A DNA stretch of 64,000 bases from Acidimicrobiaceae bacterium (GTDB lineage Bacteria > Actinomycetota > Acidimicrobiia > Acidimicrobiales > UBA8190): the NCBI GenBank assembly GCA_003151475.1, contig PLXQ01000063.1:33046-97045 (forward strand), given 5' to 3'. Shown here piece after piece: positions 16,515 through 25,803 of the stretch (within the stretch, counting starts at the first letter, position 1; each line of letters begins with the position of its first letter). The notes beneath the pieces were generated by a model, which was given only the letters and a program-made list of their open reading frames with translations, was not told the origin of the DNA and ran no database searches. Both the position numbers and the translations under genes were made by a program.

Positions 16515-19153
16515 GGCATCGACCCGTCGTTGATCCGTTTCTGTCGCGGTACCAATTCCAATTCCCCTCCTCGGCGCCACCGGGCCAGGTCGCCGGTCCG
16601 ATAGGCGCATCCCGGACCGAACGGATCGTCGACGAAAGCGGCCTTGGTCAGATCGTCACGGTTCAGGTAGCCTGATGCCACTCCGTCGCCGGCCACCAGC
16701 AATTCGCCGGTCGCCCCGATCGGCACCGGTTGTCGGTGGCCGTCGAGCACGTAGACCCGGCTGTTGGCGATGGGCCGGCCGATGGTGATCGGCACCGATC
16801 TCTCCACGCGCGCCAAGGTGGAGTAGACGGTGGTCTCCACCGAACCGTAGGCGTTCCACAAAACCCGGCACCGCTCGAGGATCTGGTCGGCCAGTTCCCG
16901 CGACAACACCTCCCCGCCGCTCAGAGCGGCCAGTCCCCGCGAGGCGCGCAAGCCGCTGTCGATCAGCACCTGCCACGTGCTCGGCGCGGCATGCAGGAAC
17001 GACACCCGCTCCCGGGCAATCAACTGCCGCAGCCGGGCGCCGTCACCTGCTATCTCGTCGGACGCCACCACGATCTTGGCCCCGGCGATCAGGGGCAACC
17101 ACAGTTCCATCACCGGGGCCCGGAAGAACGTCGACGGCAGCACGAGGACGGTGTCGGCCGAGTCGATCCCGAGATCAGCGGCCATGGCCAGGGCCAGATT
17201 GACCACCGAGTCGTGGCGGATGGGAACCCCGACCGGCCTCCCCGTCGCCCGCGACGTGTACTGCACGCAGCAGACGGCCTCGGAATACGTGACGTCGGGG
17301 ACGGCCACCACGGTCTGCTCCCTGTCGTGAACTCTTTCGCCGGCGTCACCGAGATCGAGCACCAGATCGGGCGGGGAGGTGAACCTCTCGGCCAGCATCG
17401 TCGGCGCCAACAGAGCAACGGCGCCTGAATCGGCCAGCATGAAGTCCAGTTGCTTGAGCGGCTGCTCAGGGTCGAGCAGCAGGTAGCCGCCGCCGGCCCC
17501 GAGCACGCCGAGCACCCCGGCCACCAATTCGGCCGAAGGCTCCGAGCACAGCGCCACGATGTCGCCGGGCTTCACGCCGTTCGAGAGCAACTGGTGCGCC
17601 ATCCGTCCGGCCCTGCCCTGCAACTCGCCGTAGCTGACGACGTCTCCGCCAGCCGACACCGCCAGTGCGCCCGGCTGCTCGATGGAGCGTTCCTGGACCA
17701 GATGGTGCACGACACCCGAGCGACGCAGCGTCGTGGTGGCGTTCCACTCGACCAGCTGACGGTGCTCCTGGGCCGGCGTCAGGATGGGGATCCTCGAGGC
17801 CGTCATCCCGGGATCGTCGGCCACGGCCTCGATCAGCCGCAGCCAGTGCTTCACCATCCTCGACGCGCTTGTCCTCTCGAAGAGATCGCGGTCGTAGATC
17901 AACCGCCCGGCGATATGGCCTTCGGGCCGTTCGTCGAGCTCCAGTTCGAGGTCGAGCTTGGCGCTGCCCACGGCGTCTCCGATCTCGCTCTCCATCTGGT
18001 GAATGGACCACGCCGGGTCGGGCGCCAGCGTCGGCGGTTCCAAGATGAACATCGTCTGGTAGACGGGGTTGGCGCTCTTGGACCCGGTGGGCGGCAGCTC
18101 CCGGACCAGCCGCTCGAAGGGCACCAGGTTGTCGAGCCCGTCGAGCAGTTCGTTTCTGACCCGCACCACCAGCTCGCGAAACGTCGGGTCTCCGCTCAAG
18201 TCGACCCGCAGCACGAGCGGCGTCAATGAATAGCCGACCACCGATTCCAGTTCCGGCCGCTGCCGCAGGTCCGTCGCCGTGGCGAACACCACGTCGTCCT
18301 GTCCCGAATACCGTCCGAGCAATAGCGCCCAGATGGTGGCCACCACCTGGAAGAGGGTGCCACCGGCGTCCTGACCCACGGCGCGGAGCTTCGCCACCGT
18401 CTCCCCCGGCACGAAAAGTGGGACCACCCCGCCGCGGAAGCGCGGTGCCGGTGGCCTCGGGTGATCGAGGGGAAGGGTGAGCACGGGCAGATCGCTCAGC
18501 CGCCGCCGCCAGTGCTCGAGCCGCCGCACCGTGCGGGGTTCGTTCATCCAGTTCTGTTCCCACCGGGCATAGTCCGCGTACTGGGTCTCGGGCTCGGCCA
18601 GAGGTGACGGCTGTCCGGCGCTGAAGGCGTCGTACAGCGCCACCAGTTCGGGTAGCACCACCCGGTACACGCTCACCCCGTCGAACACCAGGTGGTGCAT
18701 GGCCAGATAGAGGCGATGGTGCTCGGCGGAGAACCTGATCAGCCGCGGCCGCAGCAACGGTCCCCGCCGCAGGTCGTAGGGGACCCGTGACACCTGAGCG
18801 GCCAGCCGCACGGCCTGCCGTTCGGCTTGGCCTTCGCTCAGATGACTCAGATCGAGCACCGGCATGTCGAAGCTCGGCGCCGCCTGCAGCACCTGCACGG
18901 GCACCCCGTTCACGATGTCGAAAGTGGTCCGCCAGGCTTCATGACGCCGCACGATCTCGTTGAACGCCCGTCGGAAGGCCACCGGATCGAACGGACCGTC
19001 CTTGCGGATCGAGATGGCCTCGTTGTAGCTGAACTGGTTGGGCACGAGCAGGCTCAGGTACCACAGAGCCTCCTGCGCCACCGACAGAGGCGGTCGCATC
19101 GGCGGGGCTCCGGCGCCCGATGTGGCCGCCCTGGCGCTTGCCGCGTCCGTCAT
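16511..19153 (-). CDS. NRPS protein: condensation domain plus degenerate adenylation domain
   Basis: An 880-aa protein. Residues about 20-460 form a complete C domain: SVAQEALWYLSLL, active-site HHLVFDG, DDVVFATATDLRQRPE, VPFERLVREL. Residues about 470-880 look like an A domain but key sites are lost: the A3 loop reads YTSRATGRPVGV (usual SGTTGxPKG), and A4 reads FRAPVMELW, so the Asp that anchors the substrate amine is Arg. A5 is NAYGSVETT. The chain stops shortly after A7 (YRTGDL), so A8-A10 with the catalytic Lys are missing. There is no PCP. The A part is probably inactive or structural; the C domain should work. GTGA overlap with the SDR gene. Confidence 0.88.
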   Translation of the reverse strand: MTDAASARAATSGAGAPPMRPPLSVAQEALWYLSLLVPNQFSYNEAISIRKDGPFDPVAFRRAFNEIVRRHEAWRTTFDIVNGVPVQVLQAAPSFDMPVLDLSHLSEGQAERQAVRLAAQVSRVPYDLRRGPLLRPRLIRFSAEHHRLYLAMHHLVFDGVSVYRVVLPELVALYDAFSAGQPSPLAEPETQYADYARWEQNWMNEPRTVRRLEHWRRRLSDLPVLTLPLDHPRPPAPRFRGGVVPLFVPGETVAKLRAVGQDAGGTLFQVVATIWALLLGRYSGQDDVVFATATDLRQRPELESVVGYSLTPLVLRVDLSGDPTFRELVVRVRNELLDGLDNLVPFERLVRELPPTGSKSANPVYQTMFILEPPTLAPDPAWSIHQMESEIGDAVGSAKLDLELELDERPEGHIAGRLIYDRDLFERTSASRMVKHWLRLIEAVADDPGMTASRIPILTPAQEHRQLVEWNATTTLRRSGVVHHLVQERSIEQPGALAVSAGGDVVSYGELQGRAGRMAHQLLSNGVKPGDIVALCSEPSAELVAGVLGVLGAGGGYLLLDPEQPLKQLDFMLADSGAVALLAPTMLAERFTSPPDLVLDLGDAGERVHDREQTVVAVPDVTYSEAVCCVQYTSRATGRPVGVPIRHDSVVNLALAMAADLGIDSADTVLVLPSTFFRAPVMELWLPLIAGAKIVVASDEIAGDGARLRQLIARERVSFLHAAPSTWQVLIDSGLRASRGLAALSGGEVLSRELADQILERCRVLWNAYGSVETTVYSTLARVERSVPITIGRPIANSRVYVLDGHRQPVPIGATGELLVAGDGVASGYLNRDDLTKAAFVDDPFGPGCAYRTGDLARWRRGGELELVPRQKRINDGSMP

Positions 19154-19216
19154 GAACCGAGCTCCGTCATCAGGAGCTCTGTCATGAGCCGCGCCCTGTC
19201 ACGGAGACCGACCGCC

Positions 19217-20452
19217 TCACGAGGCAAGGACGTGCAGCTCAGTCACTCCCCGCAGCCCCAGGTTCGGACGCCACGTGACCTCGTCTTCGGCCAGCTCGAG
19301 TCGGGGGAACCGGGAGAGCAGGGTCTCGAAGGCGATCTGTCCCTCCATCCGGGCCAGGGGTGCTCCGAAGCAGAAGTGGGCCGACCAGCCGAAGGCCAAG
19401 TGGCGGTTGTCTTGGCGCCCCAGGTCGATCCGGTCAGGCTCACTGAAGCGCTCGGGGTCCCGGTTGCCCGCGCCCATCACTGCGATCACGGCGGCACCTT
19501 CCGGGATCTCCTTGCCGCCCAGCACCTCCCCGGCAGGGGCCAGCCGGGCGGTCTGCTGGCTGGGGCTCTCGTAGCGGAGCAACTCTTCCACGCCACTGGC
19601 CAAAAGCGTCGGATCAGACCGGAGCAACTCCAGCTGCTCGGGCTGCCGCAACAGCGTCAGCAAGCCGTTTCCGATCAGATTGGTGGTGGTCTCCTGGCCG
19701 CCGACCATGGTCACGATCACGTTGGCCACGACCTCTTCCTCGCTCAGCCGGTCGCCGTCGACCTCGGCGGTGGCCAGAGCGTTGATCAGCCCTTCGGTCG
19801 GATGGCTGGGCTCCTTCAGCACGGCGGCGTGAAAGTAGCCGACCATCTCGTTCACGCTCTGCAGGACCTTCTTGGTCCTACCCGGGTTGTGCTGGAAGTT
19901 GCCGAGCATCTCGGCGAAATCCTGGGACCAGGACTTGAGCTGCTCGTGGTCCGAGGTCGGTACCCCGAGCATCTCGGCCGTCACGATGGCCGGTAAGGGG
20001 TTGGCCAGCGCGTCCATCACGTCGACGCGGCCGGCGCCGACCATGTCGTCGACCAGTCTCTCGGCGATCTGGCGGATGTGCTCCTGCAGCACGGCGATCC
20101 GCCGGGGGGTGAAGGCCACCGACGCCAGCCGCCGCACCCGACCGTGCTGGGGCTGATCGAGAAACAGCATCTGCCGCACCATCACCGCCGCGATCGGCGT
20201 CAGCTCTCCCATCCCGAGCTCCTCCAACCGTTCCGGTGCCGGCGTCCGGGCCGCCCGGAAGCGGTGGAGCACGCTCACCACGTCTTCGTACCGCGTCACC
20301 ACCCACGCGTGGAGATACGGGTCCCAGTGCACGGGGTCCTCTTCGCGCAGCCGCCGGTACAGCGGGTACGGGTTGGCCAACACCTCGGGATCGAGGAGGT
20401 GATAGAGGCTCAGAGGCGGGGGCCCTTCCTCGAGCACCGGCGGGGTCGTCAC
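19217..20452 (-). CDS. Cytochrome P450
   Basis: A 411-aa bacterial class I P450. The I-helix is VGGQETTTN (proton-relay Glu-Thr-Thr), ExxR is EELLRYES, and the heme loop is FGWSAHFCFGAPLAR with the Cys ligand; the usual Gly four residues before Cys is Ser here, a mild deviation. The GTG start overlaps the TGA of the A-PCP gene by 4 nt, so it is translationally coupled to the leucine-loading protein. P450s in this position often oxidise the PCP-bound amino acid (known for other systems; inference here). Confidence 0.92.
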   Translation of the reverse strand: MTTPPVLEEGPPPLSLYHLLDPEVLANPYPLYRRLREEDPVHWDPYLHAWVVTRYEDVVSVLHRFRAARTPAPERLEELGMGELTPIAAVMVRQMLFLDQPQHGRVRRLASVAFTPRRIAVLQEHIRQIAERLVDDMVGAGRVDVMDALANPLPAIVTAEMLGVPTSDHEQLKSWSQDFAEMLGNFQHNPGRTKKVLQSVNEMVGYFHAAVLKEPSHPTEGLINALATAEVDGDRLSEEEVVANVIVTMVGGQETTTNLIGNGLLTLLRQPEQLELLRSDPTLLASGVEELLRYESPSQQTARLAPAGEVLGGKEIPEGAAVIAVMGAGNRDPERFSEPDRIDLGRQDNRHLAFGWSAHFCFGAPLARMEGQIAFETLLSRFPRLELAEDEVTWRPNLGLRGVTELHVLAS

Positions 20453-22401
20453 CCGATGCTCGACCCCGCCACCACTGCATTGGCCATCTGACGGTCCACT
20501 TCGGCGGCGATCTCGGCCAGGGTCGGGTGGTCGAAAAGGAACCGCAGCGTGATCTCCACGTCGAACAGCTTCTCCAACCGCACGATCAGCTGCGCCCCCA
20601 GCATCGAGTGGCCCCCCAACAGGAAGAAATTCTCCCGTGACCCGATCTCGGCCACGTCGAGCAGCTCGCTCAGCACGGGGGCGATGGCGGCCTCGGTCGC
20701 CGTTGTGCGCTCTCGTCCTTCGTCTGCGCCGCCGTTCATGGCGCCGTTCATGGCGCCGTTCGTGACGCCGGCCGTGCTGCTGTTGATCGCACCGGCGGGG
20801 TCGGCGGCTCCCGGGATCGCCGGGGCCGGGTTCGCCGGGGTTTCCATCGGAGCCGGCAGCGCCTGGCGGTCGACCTTGCCGTGGGCCGTGAGCGGAAGCT
20901 CGTCGAGCCAGACGTATTTCGACGGCAGGAGCTGCTCGGGCAGGAAGGCCCCGAGGAACTCACTCAGTTCCTCTCGTCGGGGCCGCTCGTCGCCGGAGGC
21001 GACCACGTAGGCCACGAGCTGTTGATGGGCGTTGGCCTTGCCCACTCCGACAGTCACGCTGGCCCGGATAGCGGGGTGGGAGTTCAAGGCGGCGTCGACC
21101 TCGCCCGGTTCGACCCGGAAGCCGCGGATGCTCAGTTGATCGTCGAGCCGTCCGAGGAATTCGAACTCGCCGTTCGGCCGCATCCGCACCCGGTCACCGG
21201 TCCGGTAGCGCCGTCCCCGCCCGTCCTCCAAGAAGCGCTCGGCCGTGAGCTCGGGCCGGTTGAGATACCCGCGACCGACAGCCACGCCGCCGATCACCAG
21301 CTCACCGATCTCGCCCTCTTTGACCGGTTGCAGGTTTTCGTCGACGACTTCGGCCACGGCCCCGCTGATGGCGGCGCCGATCGATGGCAGTCCCTCGCCC
21401 TCAGGTGAAACGTCGCCCGACGTGGCGACAACAGTTGTCTCGCTCAGTCCGTAGTTGTTCACCACGGTGAACCCGAGTCCCGCCGGCGGTCTCCGGCTGA
21501 GAGCGTCGCCCCCGGTCAGCAGGTACCGCAGAGCGCTCTCGTCCGGCCATGCCAAGCCCATCAGGCCCTCGGCCACGGCTGTCGGTAAGAAGGTCACGGT
21601 GATCTTCTCGTTCACGAGCCAGTCCCGCAGTCCGACGGGATCTAGACGCACGTCATCGGGGACGACATGGAGCGATGCCCCTGAAGCCAGGCACGGCCAC
21701 ATCTCCCACACGGCGGCATCGAATCCGGGGCTGGCGATCTGCGTGCACCGGTCGTCGTCGCTCAGGGAGAACGCAGCCCGGTGCCACTCGATCAGGTTGG
21801 CCAGCCCACCGTGCTCGACCATGACGCCTTTCGGCTGTCCCGTCGATCCGGACGTGTACACCACGTAGGCCAGGTCGGTGGGCCGCGGCCCCCGCCCCAT
21901 GGAGTCATCGCTACGGTCCACGTCGCCGGCGGCATCGACCGAAGCCGATCCGGCCGGGGAGGCGCCGGTCGGCGCGTTGCGGTTCGGCAACTCGCCACCA
22001 TCGGCCACCACGATGCCCGGTCGGTCGCCGAAGGTGCCGAGCCTCTCGGTGGTGCTGACGTCTGACAGAACGGCGACGGCGCCCGAGTCGTCGAGCATCC
22101 AGCGGATCCGGTCGTCGGGGTACTTGGGGTCAATGGCGACGTAGACGCCCCCGGCCTTGAAGATGGCCAACGCGGCGACCACGAGGCTGACCGAACGATG
22201 GAGACAGAGGCCGACCAGGTCGCCGGGCTTCACACCGGCCTGTCGGAGACGTTGCGCCACCTGCTCGGCGCGCGCCGACAACTCCGCGTAGGTCAGAGTG
22301 CCGTCCTGTCCGCTGACGGCGATGTTCTGGGGCGACGAGGCGTCCATCTGGTCGATCAGCGGGACAAAAGTCGCTCCCAATGTCACTACGTCGGCTCCCA
22401 T
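20449..22401 (-). CDS. NRPS adenylation-PCP protein, predicted leucine-specific
   Basis: A 650-aa stand-alone loading module. Complete A domain: YTSGSTGQPKGV (A3), FDAAVWEMW (A4), NNYGLSETT (A5), YRTGDRVRM (A7), GRLDDQLSIRGFRVEPGEV (A8), AHGKVDRQ (A10 Lys). A PCP follows with FFLLGGHSMLG, the phosphopantetheine Ser at about residue 599. Aligning to GrsA, I read the ten-residue code as D-A-W-F-L-G-N-V-V-K, the classical leucine code. The A-PCP linker contains a 12-bp repeat (NGAMNGAMNGG). ATG 22401 has a GGGGGAG ribosome binding site; the PPTase gene ends 53 nt upstream. Confidence 0.93.
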   Translation of the reverse strand: MGADVVTLGATFVPLIDQMDASSPQNIAVSGQDGTLTYAELSARAEQVAQRLRQAGVKPGDLVGLCLHRSVSLVVAALAIFKAGGVYVAIDPKYPDDRIRWMLDDSGAVAVLSDVSTTERLGTFGDRPGIVVADGGELPNRNAPTGASPAGSASVDAAGDVDRSDDSMGRGPRPTDLAYVVYTSGSTGQPKGVMVEHGGLANLIEWHRAAFSLSDDDRCTQIASPGFDAAVWEMWPCLASGASLHVVPDDVRLDPVGLRDWLVNEKITVTFLPTAVAEGLMGLAWPDESALRYLLTGGDALSRRPPAGLGFTVVNNYGLSETTVVATSGDVSPEGEGLPSIGAAISGAVAEVVDENLQPVKEGEIGELVIGGVAVGRGYLNRPELTAERFLEDGRGRRYRTGDRVRMRPNGEFEFLGRLDDQLSIRGFRVEPGEVDAALNSHPAIRASVTVGVGKANAHQQLVAYVVASGDERPRREELSEFLGAFLPEQLLPSKYVWLDELPLTAHGKVDRQALPAPMETPANPAPAIPGAADPAGAINSSTAGVTNGAMNGAMNGGADEGRERTTATEAAIAPVLSELLDVAEIGSRENFFLLGGHSMLGAQLIVRLEKLFDVEITLRFLFDHPTLAEIAAEVDRQMANAVVAGSSIG

Positions 22402-22453
22402 CTGCTCTCCCCCAGAGAACCGCCCAACGGTACCCCCAGAGCGCCAATCAGGG

Positions 22454-23191
22454 TCAAATGATAGCGGGCGGCGGATCTGGATCCGGGGGCTCGACCCGGC
22501 GGGGAGCTGTCGGAAACCACCCTTCGAGGACCTCTCCGGCGACAGCCGCGGCAAACCCGGGCGTTACCTCGACCTGATGAATTGTCCATTCGCCGACCAT
22601 GGCGACCCTGCTGTTCCGGGACCATACGTCAATGCTCTGAATCGGAAAGGAGAGTCCGGTGCCGATGCCCTTCCCGTAGGCCTCCTTGCACGTCCAGCAC
22701 TGAAAAGAGGCAGCTAGGCGTTGTTCTGGCGGCAGTGCCGCCAAGGCGGCCCGCTCCTTGGCCGAGAAGAACGTGGCCGTGATGTCATCGATGTCCACAT
22801 CGGCAGAAGCCCGGATCCTTTCGATGTCTATTCCGACTTCTGCTATCGGGCTGGTGGCAAACAGGGCCATCCCTGCGCTGCGCGAAGCGCTGAACTTTAG
22901 GTCGGAGGATTCGATTCCGGGCTTTCCGTTCTGGGCGGTGACGATGCGAACCTCATTCGGGGAACAGCGCAGCTGGCTGGCCAACAGCTGGCGCAGCCAC
23001 CCCCGGGCAGCCATGAAGCGGTCCCGATCGAGCGGATCGTGATACCCGTCCGCACGCTCGCGTTCCTCCTGGGAGAGCCAGCCGGCCAATCTGGCCAGGG
23101 ACGAGGCCGGGATATCGAGGGGAGCCCACCACAAGGAGAGCTTGCTCTGGGCCTCAGGTCTTACAGATAACTTTCGCGGGCTCTTCGTCAT
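22454..23191 (-). CDS. 4'-phosphopantetheinyl transferase, Sfp type
   Basis: A 245-aa enzyme that attaches phosphopantetheine to carrier-protein serines. VGIDIERIR is the Mg/CoA-binding motif and FQCWTCKEAYGKGIGTGL the WxxKEA motif; ARGWLRQLL and QNGKPGIES also fit the Sfp type. ATG 23191 is preferred because GAAAGG lies 7-8 nt upstream. It is the first gene of the NRPS operon and most likely activates the PCP next door. Confidence 0.92.
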   Translation of the reverse strand: MTKSPRKLSVRPEAQSKLSLWWAPLDIPASSLARLAGWLSQEERERADGYHDPLDRDRFMAARGWLRQLLASQLRCSPNEVRIVTAQNGKPGIESSDLKFSASRSAGMALFATSPIAEVGIDIERIRASADVDIDDITATFFSAKERAALAALPPEQRLAASFQCWTCKEAYGKGIGTGLSFPIQSIDVWSRNSRVAMVGEWTIHQVEVTPGFAAAVAGEVLEGWFPTAPRRVEPPDPDPPPAII

Positions 23192-23396
23192 GGTCGCGCC
23201 TTTCGACGTTACCAATCTGGTTGCAAAACTGAACGGGCCGGTCGTCGCCCTGAACTCCCTCAGTATCGCCCGGAACGGGGCCAGGAATCAGCCCCGGCGG
23301 AATTGTCCAGTTTCCGCCGGTACGGCAACGCCGATCATGGCCGCTCGGCTGGCGACGAATTCCGACGTCTTGTGCCGCGTCGCCCCCTCCTCGGTC

Positions 23397-24614
23397 TCAC
23401 CCTTCTGATTCGGGGGATGCCTTCGAGGTCGTCAGGACAGATTCCGGGGACCGGCGCTCCGCTCCCTCTCGTACCATGGGCAGGAGTTCCTTGCCGAACT
23501 CGAGGGCGTCGGGCACAGGGTCGAACCCTTTGAGCAGCAGAGTGGTGATCCCGAGATCGCAGTACCGCAGCATGGCCTCGGCGACCTGTTCCGGCGTACC
23601 CACCAACGCCGTCGAGTTGCCCGCCGCGCCGGTCAGGTTGGCCACCTTCATCCAGAGTCGCTCGTCGTAGACCTCTCGTTCAGCTGACATCTCAATGAGG
23701 CGCTTTCGCCCGACCGATGTCGTGCCGTTCGTGTCACGGTCGACCGAGAGCGTCGCGTTGGCCGCTCCGCCGAGTCCCTCGTACGTCTTTTCACGGCCGG
23801 CCATTCGTTCCTTGGCCAACTCGATCCGTTCGGCGGTCTTCTCGGCGATCCATTCGGCCTTCTCCCACGCCTCGTTTTCCGTGTCGGCGATGATCGGACG
23901 CAGGGAGATGCTGAAGCGAGGAGTACGACCGAACTTCTGCGCCACATCGACGATGGAGCTCATCCGCTCGGCTACGGCGGCTCGAGGTTCACCCCAGAAG
24001 GCGTACACGTCGGCCTGGGCTGCTCCCACTTGGACGGCGGCCGGCGATGCCCCGGCAAACCAGAGCGGGATCCCGCCCCGAGACACTGGCTTGACCGAGC
24101 TGAAGGCGCCCTCGTACCGGAAGAACTCCCCTTCGAAGTCGAAAGGCAAGTCCTCCTCCCAGATCCGACGCACGATGGACATGACCTCGCCCGTCCGCCG
24201 GTAGCGGGCGTCGTGAGGGACGAAATCACCTTCCCGCCGTTGATCGGCTTCGTCGCCGCCGGTGATGAAATGGACGGCGATCCTCCCGCCTCCGGTGAGG
24301 TGATCGAGCGTGGCGGCTTTTCTGGCCAGTAGGGCCGGTTGCACGAAGCCAGGACGATGAGCCACCAGGACCTTCAGGTGGGTGGTGTGGTGCAGTACCG
24401 AAGCGGCCACCGCCCATCCCTCGGGACCGACGGCGCCGTAGCCCACCAGCACCCTGTCGAAACCGGCTGTCTCGTGGGCGCGGGAGATATCGTCCAGATA
24501 GTCAGGTTCGATGACCGGCCCATCGGTCCAGTCCACAACCGGCCCGTCGACCAGCGGTCCCTGGATCTCCGAGGCATCTCTCGTGCCCACCATCCCAACG
24601 ATTTCGATGGGCAT
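23397..24614 (-). CDS. LLM-class flavin-dependent monooxygenase (SsuD-like)
   Basis: A 405-aa TIM-barrel FMNH2-dependent enzyme. The closest type by eye is alkanesulfonate/dialkylsulfone monooxygenases: HRPGFVQPALLARKAATLDHLTGGR-like sequence (with GGGRIAVHFITGG), RYRRTGEVMSIVRRIW, GGIPLWFAGASPAAV, and LVGTPEQVAEAMLRYCDLG at the end. ATG 24614 has AGGAAGG upstream. It is divergent from the homoserine acyltransferase gene over 209 bp and may share its regulation. It may oxidise a sulfur or nitrogen centre in the product, or scavenge sulfonates; neither is proven by sequence. Confidence 0.85.
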   Translation of the reverse strand: MPIEIVGMVGTRDASEIQGPLVDGPVVDWTDGPVIEPDYLDDISRAHETAGFDRVLVGYGAVGPEGWAVAASVLHHTTHLKVLVAHRPGFVQPALLARKAATLDHLTGGGRIAVHFITGGDEADQRREGDFVPHDARYRRTGEVMSIVRRIWEEDLPFDFEGEFFRYEGAFSSVKPVSRGGIPLWFAGASPAAVQVGAAQADVYAFWGEPRAAVAERMSSIVDVAQKFGRTPRFSISLRPIIADTENEAWEKAEWIAEKTAERIELAKERMAGREKTYEGLGGAANATLSVDRDTNGTTSVGRKRLIEMSAEREVYDERLWMKVANLTGAAGNSTALVGTPEQVAEAMLRYCDLGITTLLLKGFDPVPDALEFGKELLPMVREGAERRSPESVLTTSKASPESEG

Positions 24615-24720
24615 GCCGATCAATCCCTTCCTCTTGGCCGCGGCGATCGGACCGACTGCATCGTCCCGGTCTGCCGGGTGATTCTTGGGTAAAAGCCCAC
24701 GTCGAAGCTAATATTTGGCT

Positions 24721-24810
24721 TGCTGGAGAGGGACGACCGGTCCCGCCGGTCCCCTCGTTCTGCCAGCATCACCACCCGCCGCCCTCCTTCAGGAAGTGCC
24801 CGGGTGATGC
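24721..24810 (+). promoter_or_regulatory. Structured leader upstream of the homoserine acyltransferase gene
   Basis: Two strong hairpins overlap. In the first, TGCTGG (24721-24726) pairs with CCAGCA (24763-24768), with an inner GGGA..CCGG/CCGG-TCCC stem. In the second, GCATCACC (24766-24773) pairs perfectly with GGTGATGC (24803-24810). They share GCA 24766-24768, so they are partly exclusive. GGCTTGCTGG, GCCCTCC and GTGCCCGGGTGATG occur in the same order as in SAM-IV riboswitches recalled from memory, but spacing and the rest of the aptamer do not match well. Confidence 0.4.
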
Positions 24811-24823
24811 CGATACGAGAGCC

Positions 24824-25801
24824 ATGGTCGGACTGCACCTCGACACACCCATGGCCGATCACCCGAGGACGGCCGCGGCCGGCTTCATCGAGCCGCGCAA
24901 GACCTGTGCGCTGGTCAACAACATGCCTGACGGCTCGTTCGTCCAGGCAGAGCGCCAATTCTTGGACCTCCTCGATATCGGCTCAGGAAACGTTGGCTTC
25001 GATGTTCGGCTGTACACCATGGATGGAGTCCCGAGAGGTGAGGCCACGGCCCTGCGCATCGCCGAGCGCTACACACCGTGGTCAGAACTCTTCGATCACC
25101 CTCCCGACGTACTGATCGTCACCGGTGCCAATCCCCTTGAGCCAGCCATCGAGAACGAGCCCTACTGGACGGACATGGTCCAACTCCTCACGTGGGCGAG
25201 CCGGGCCGTGCCGTCGATGCTGCTGTCCTGCCTGTCGGCCCACGCCGCACTGAAGGTCTTCCACGGAATCGAACGGGAACACCTGCCCTCCAAGTGCACC
25301 GGCGTCTTCGCCCAAGAGGCAGATTCGGGACACGCCCTCACGTCCGGGCTCGGCTCCGCTGTCGTGCTTCCCCATTCGCGCCTGAACACCGTTGCGACCA
25401 GTGCCGTACGAGCCGCCGGATACGACGTTCCCTTGTTCTCCGAGGAGATCGGCTGGAGTGTGGCCACCAAATGCGTCGAGCGGTCCACCGTGGTGCTGCT
25501 CCAGGGCCATCCGGAGTACGGGCCGACCAGTCTGCTGCGCGAGTACCAGCGGGACATCAGACGGTACGTGCGCCACGAGCGGGACGAGACCCCTGTTCTC
25601 CCTCTCCACTGCACGGCACCGCAGGACTGGGAGCAGCTCGAGGATCTCCATCGACGGATCATCACGGGCGAACGGGACACGAAGCTCTTCGAGACCATTG
25701 CGTTCGACGACATCGAATCCCGGGCCCCGTGGTCGTGGCGGCCGGTGGCCGCGCAGTTGTGCACCAACTGGTTGGCGAGTGTCCCCGAGTGGAGCAGCTG
25801 A
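24824..25801 (+). CDS. Homoserine O-acyltransferase (HTS/MetA fold)
   Basis: A 325-aa class I glutamine-amidotransferase-like acyltransferase that activates homoserine by acetylation or succinylation. CALVNNMPDGSF starts the core; the nucleophile Cys lies in MLLSCLSAHAAL, and His-Glu of the relay in LQGHPEYGPTSLLREY. Start 24824; an ATG 27 nt downstream (MADHPRT) is possible. The gene is followed 2 nt later by the sulfhydrylase gene, a pathway pair. It may serve primary methionine synthesis or supply activated homoserine to the surrounding biosynthetic locus. Acetyl versus succinyl specificity not decidable by eye. Confidence 0.88.
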   Translation: MVGLHLDTPMADHPRTAAAGFIEPRKTCALVNNMPDGSFVQAERQFLDLLDIGSGNVGFDVRLYTMDGVPRGEATALRIAERYTPWSELFDHPPDVLIVTGANPLEPAIENEPYWTDMVQLLTWASRAVPSMLLSCLSAHAALKVFHGIEREHLPSKCTGVFAQEADSGHALTSGLGSAVVLPHSRLNTVATSAVRAAGYDVPLFSEEIGWSVATKCVERSTVVLLQGHPEYGPTSLLREYQRDIRRYVRHERDETPVLPLHCTAPQDWEQLEDLHRRIITGERDTKLFETIAFDDIESRAPWSWRPVAAQLCTNWLASVPEWSS

Positions 25802-25803
25802 CC

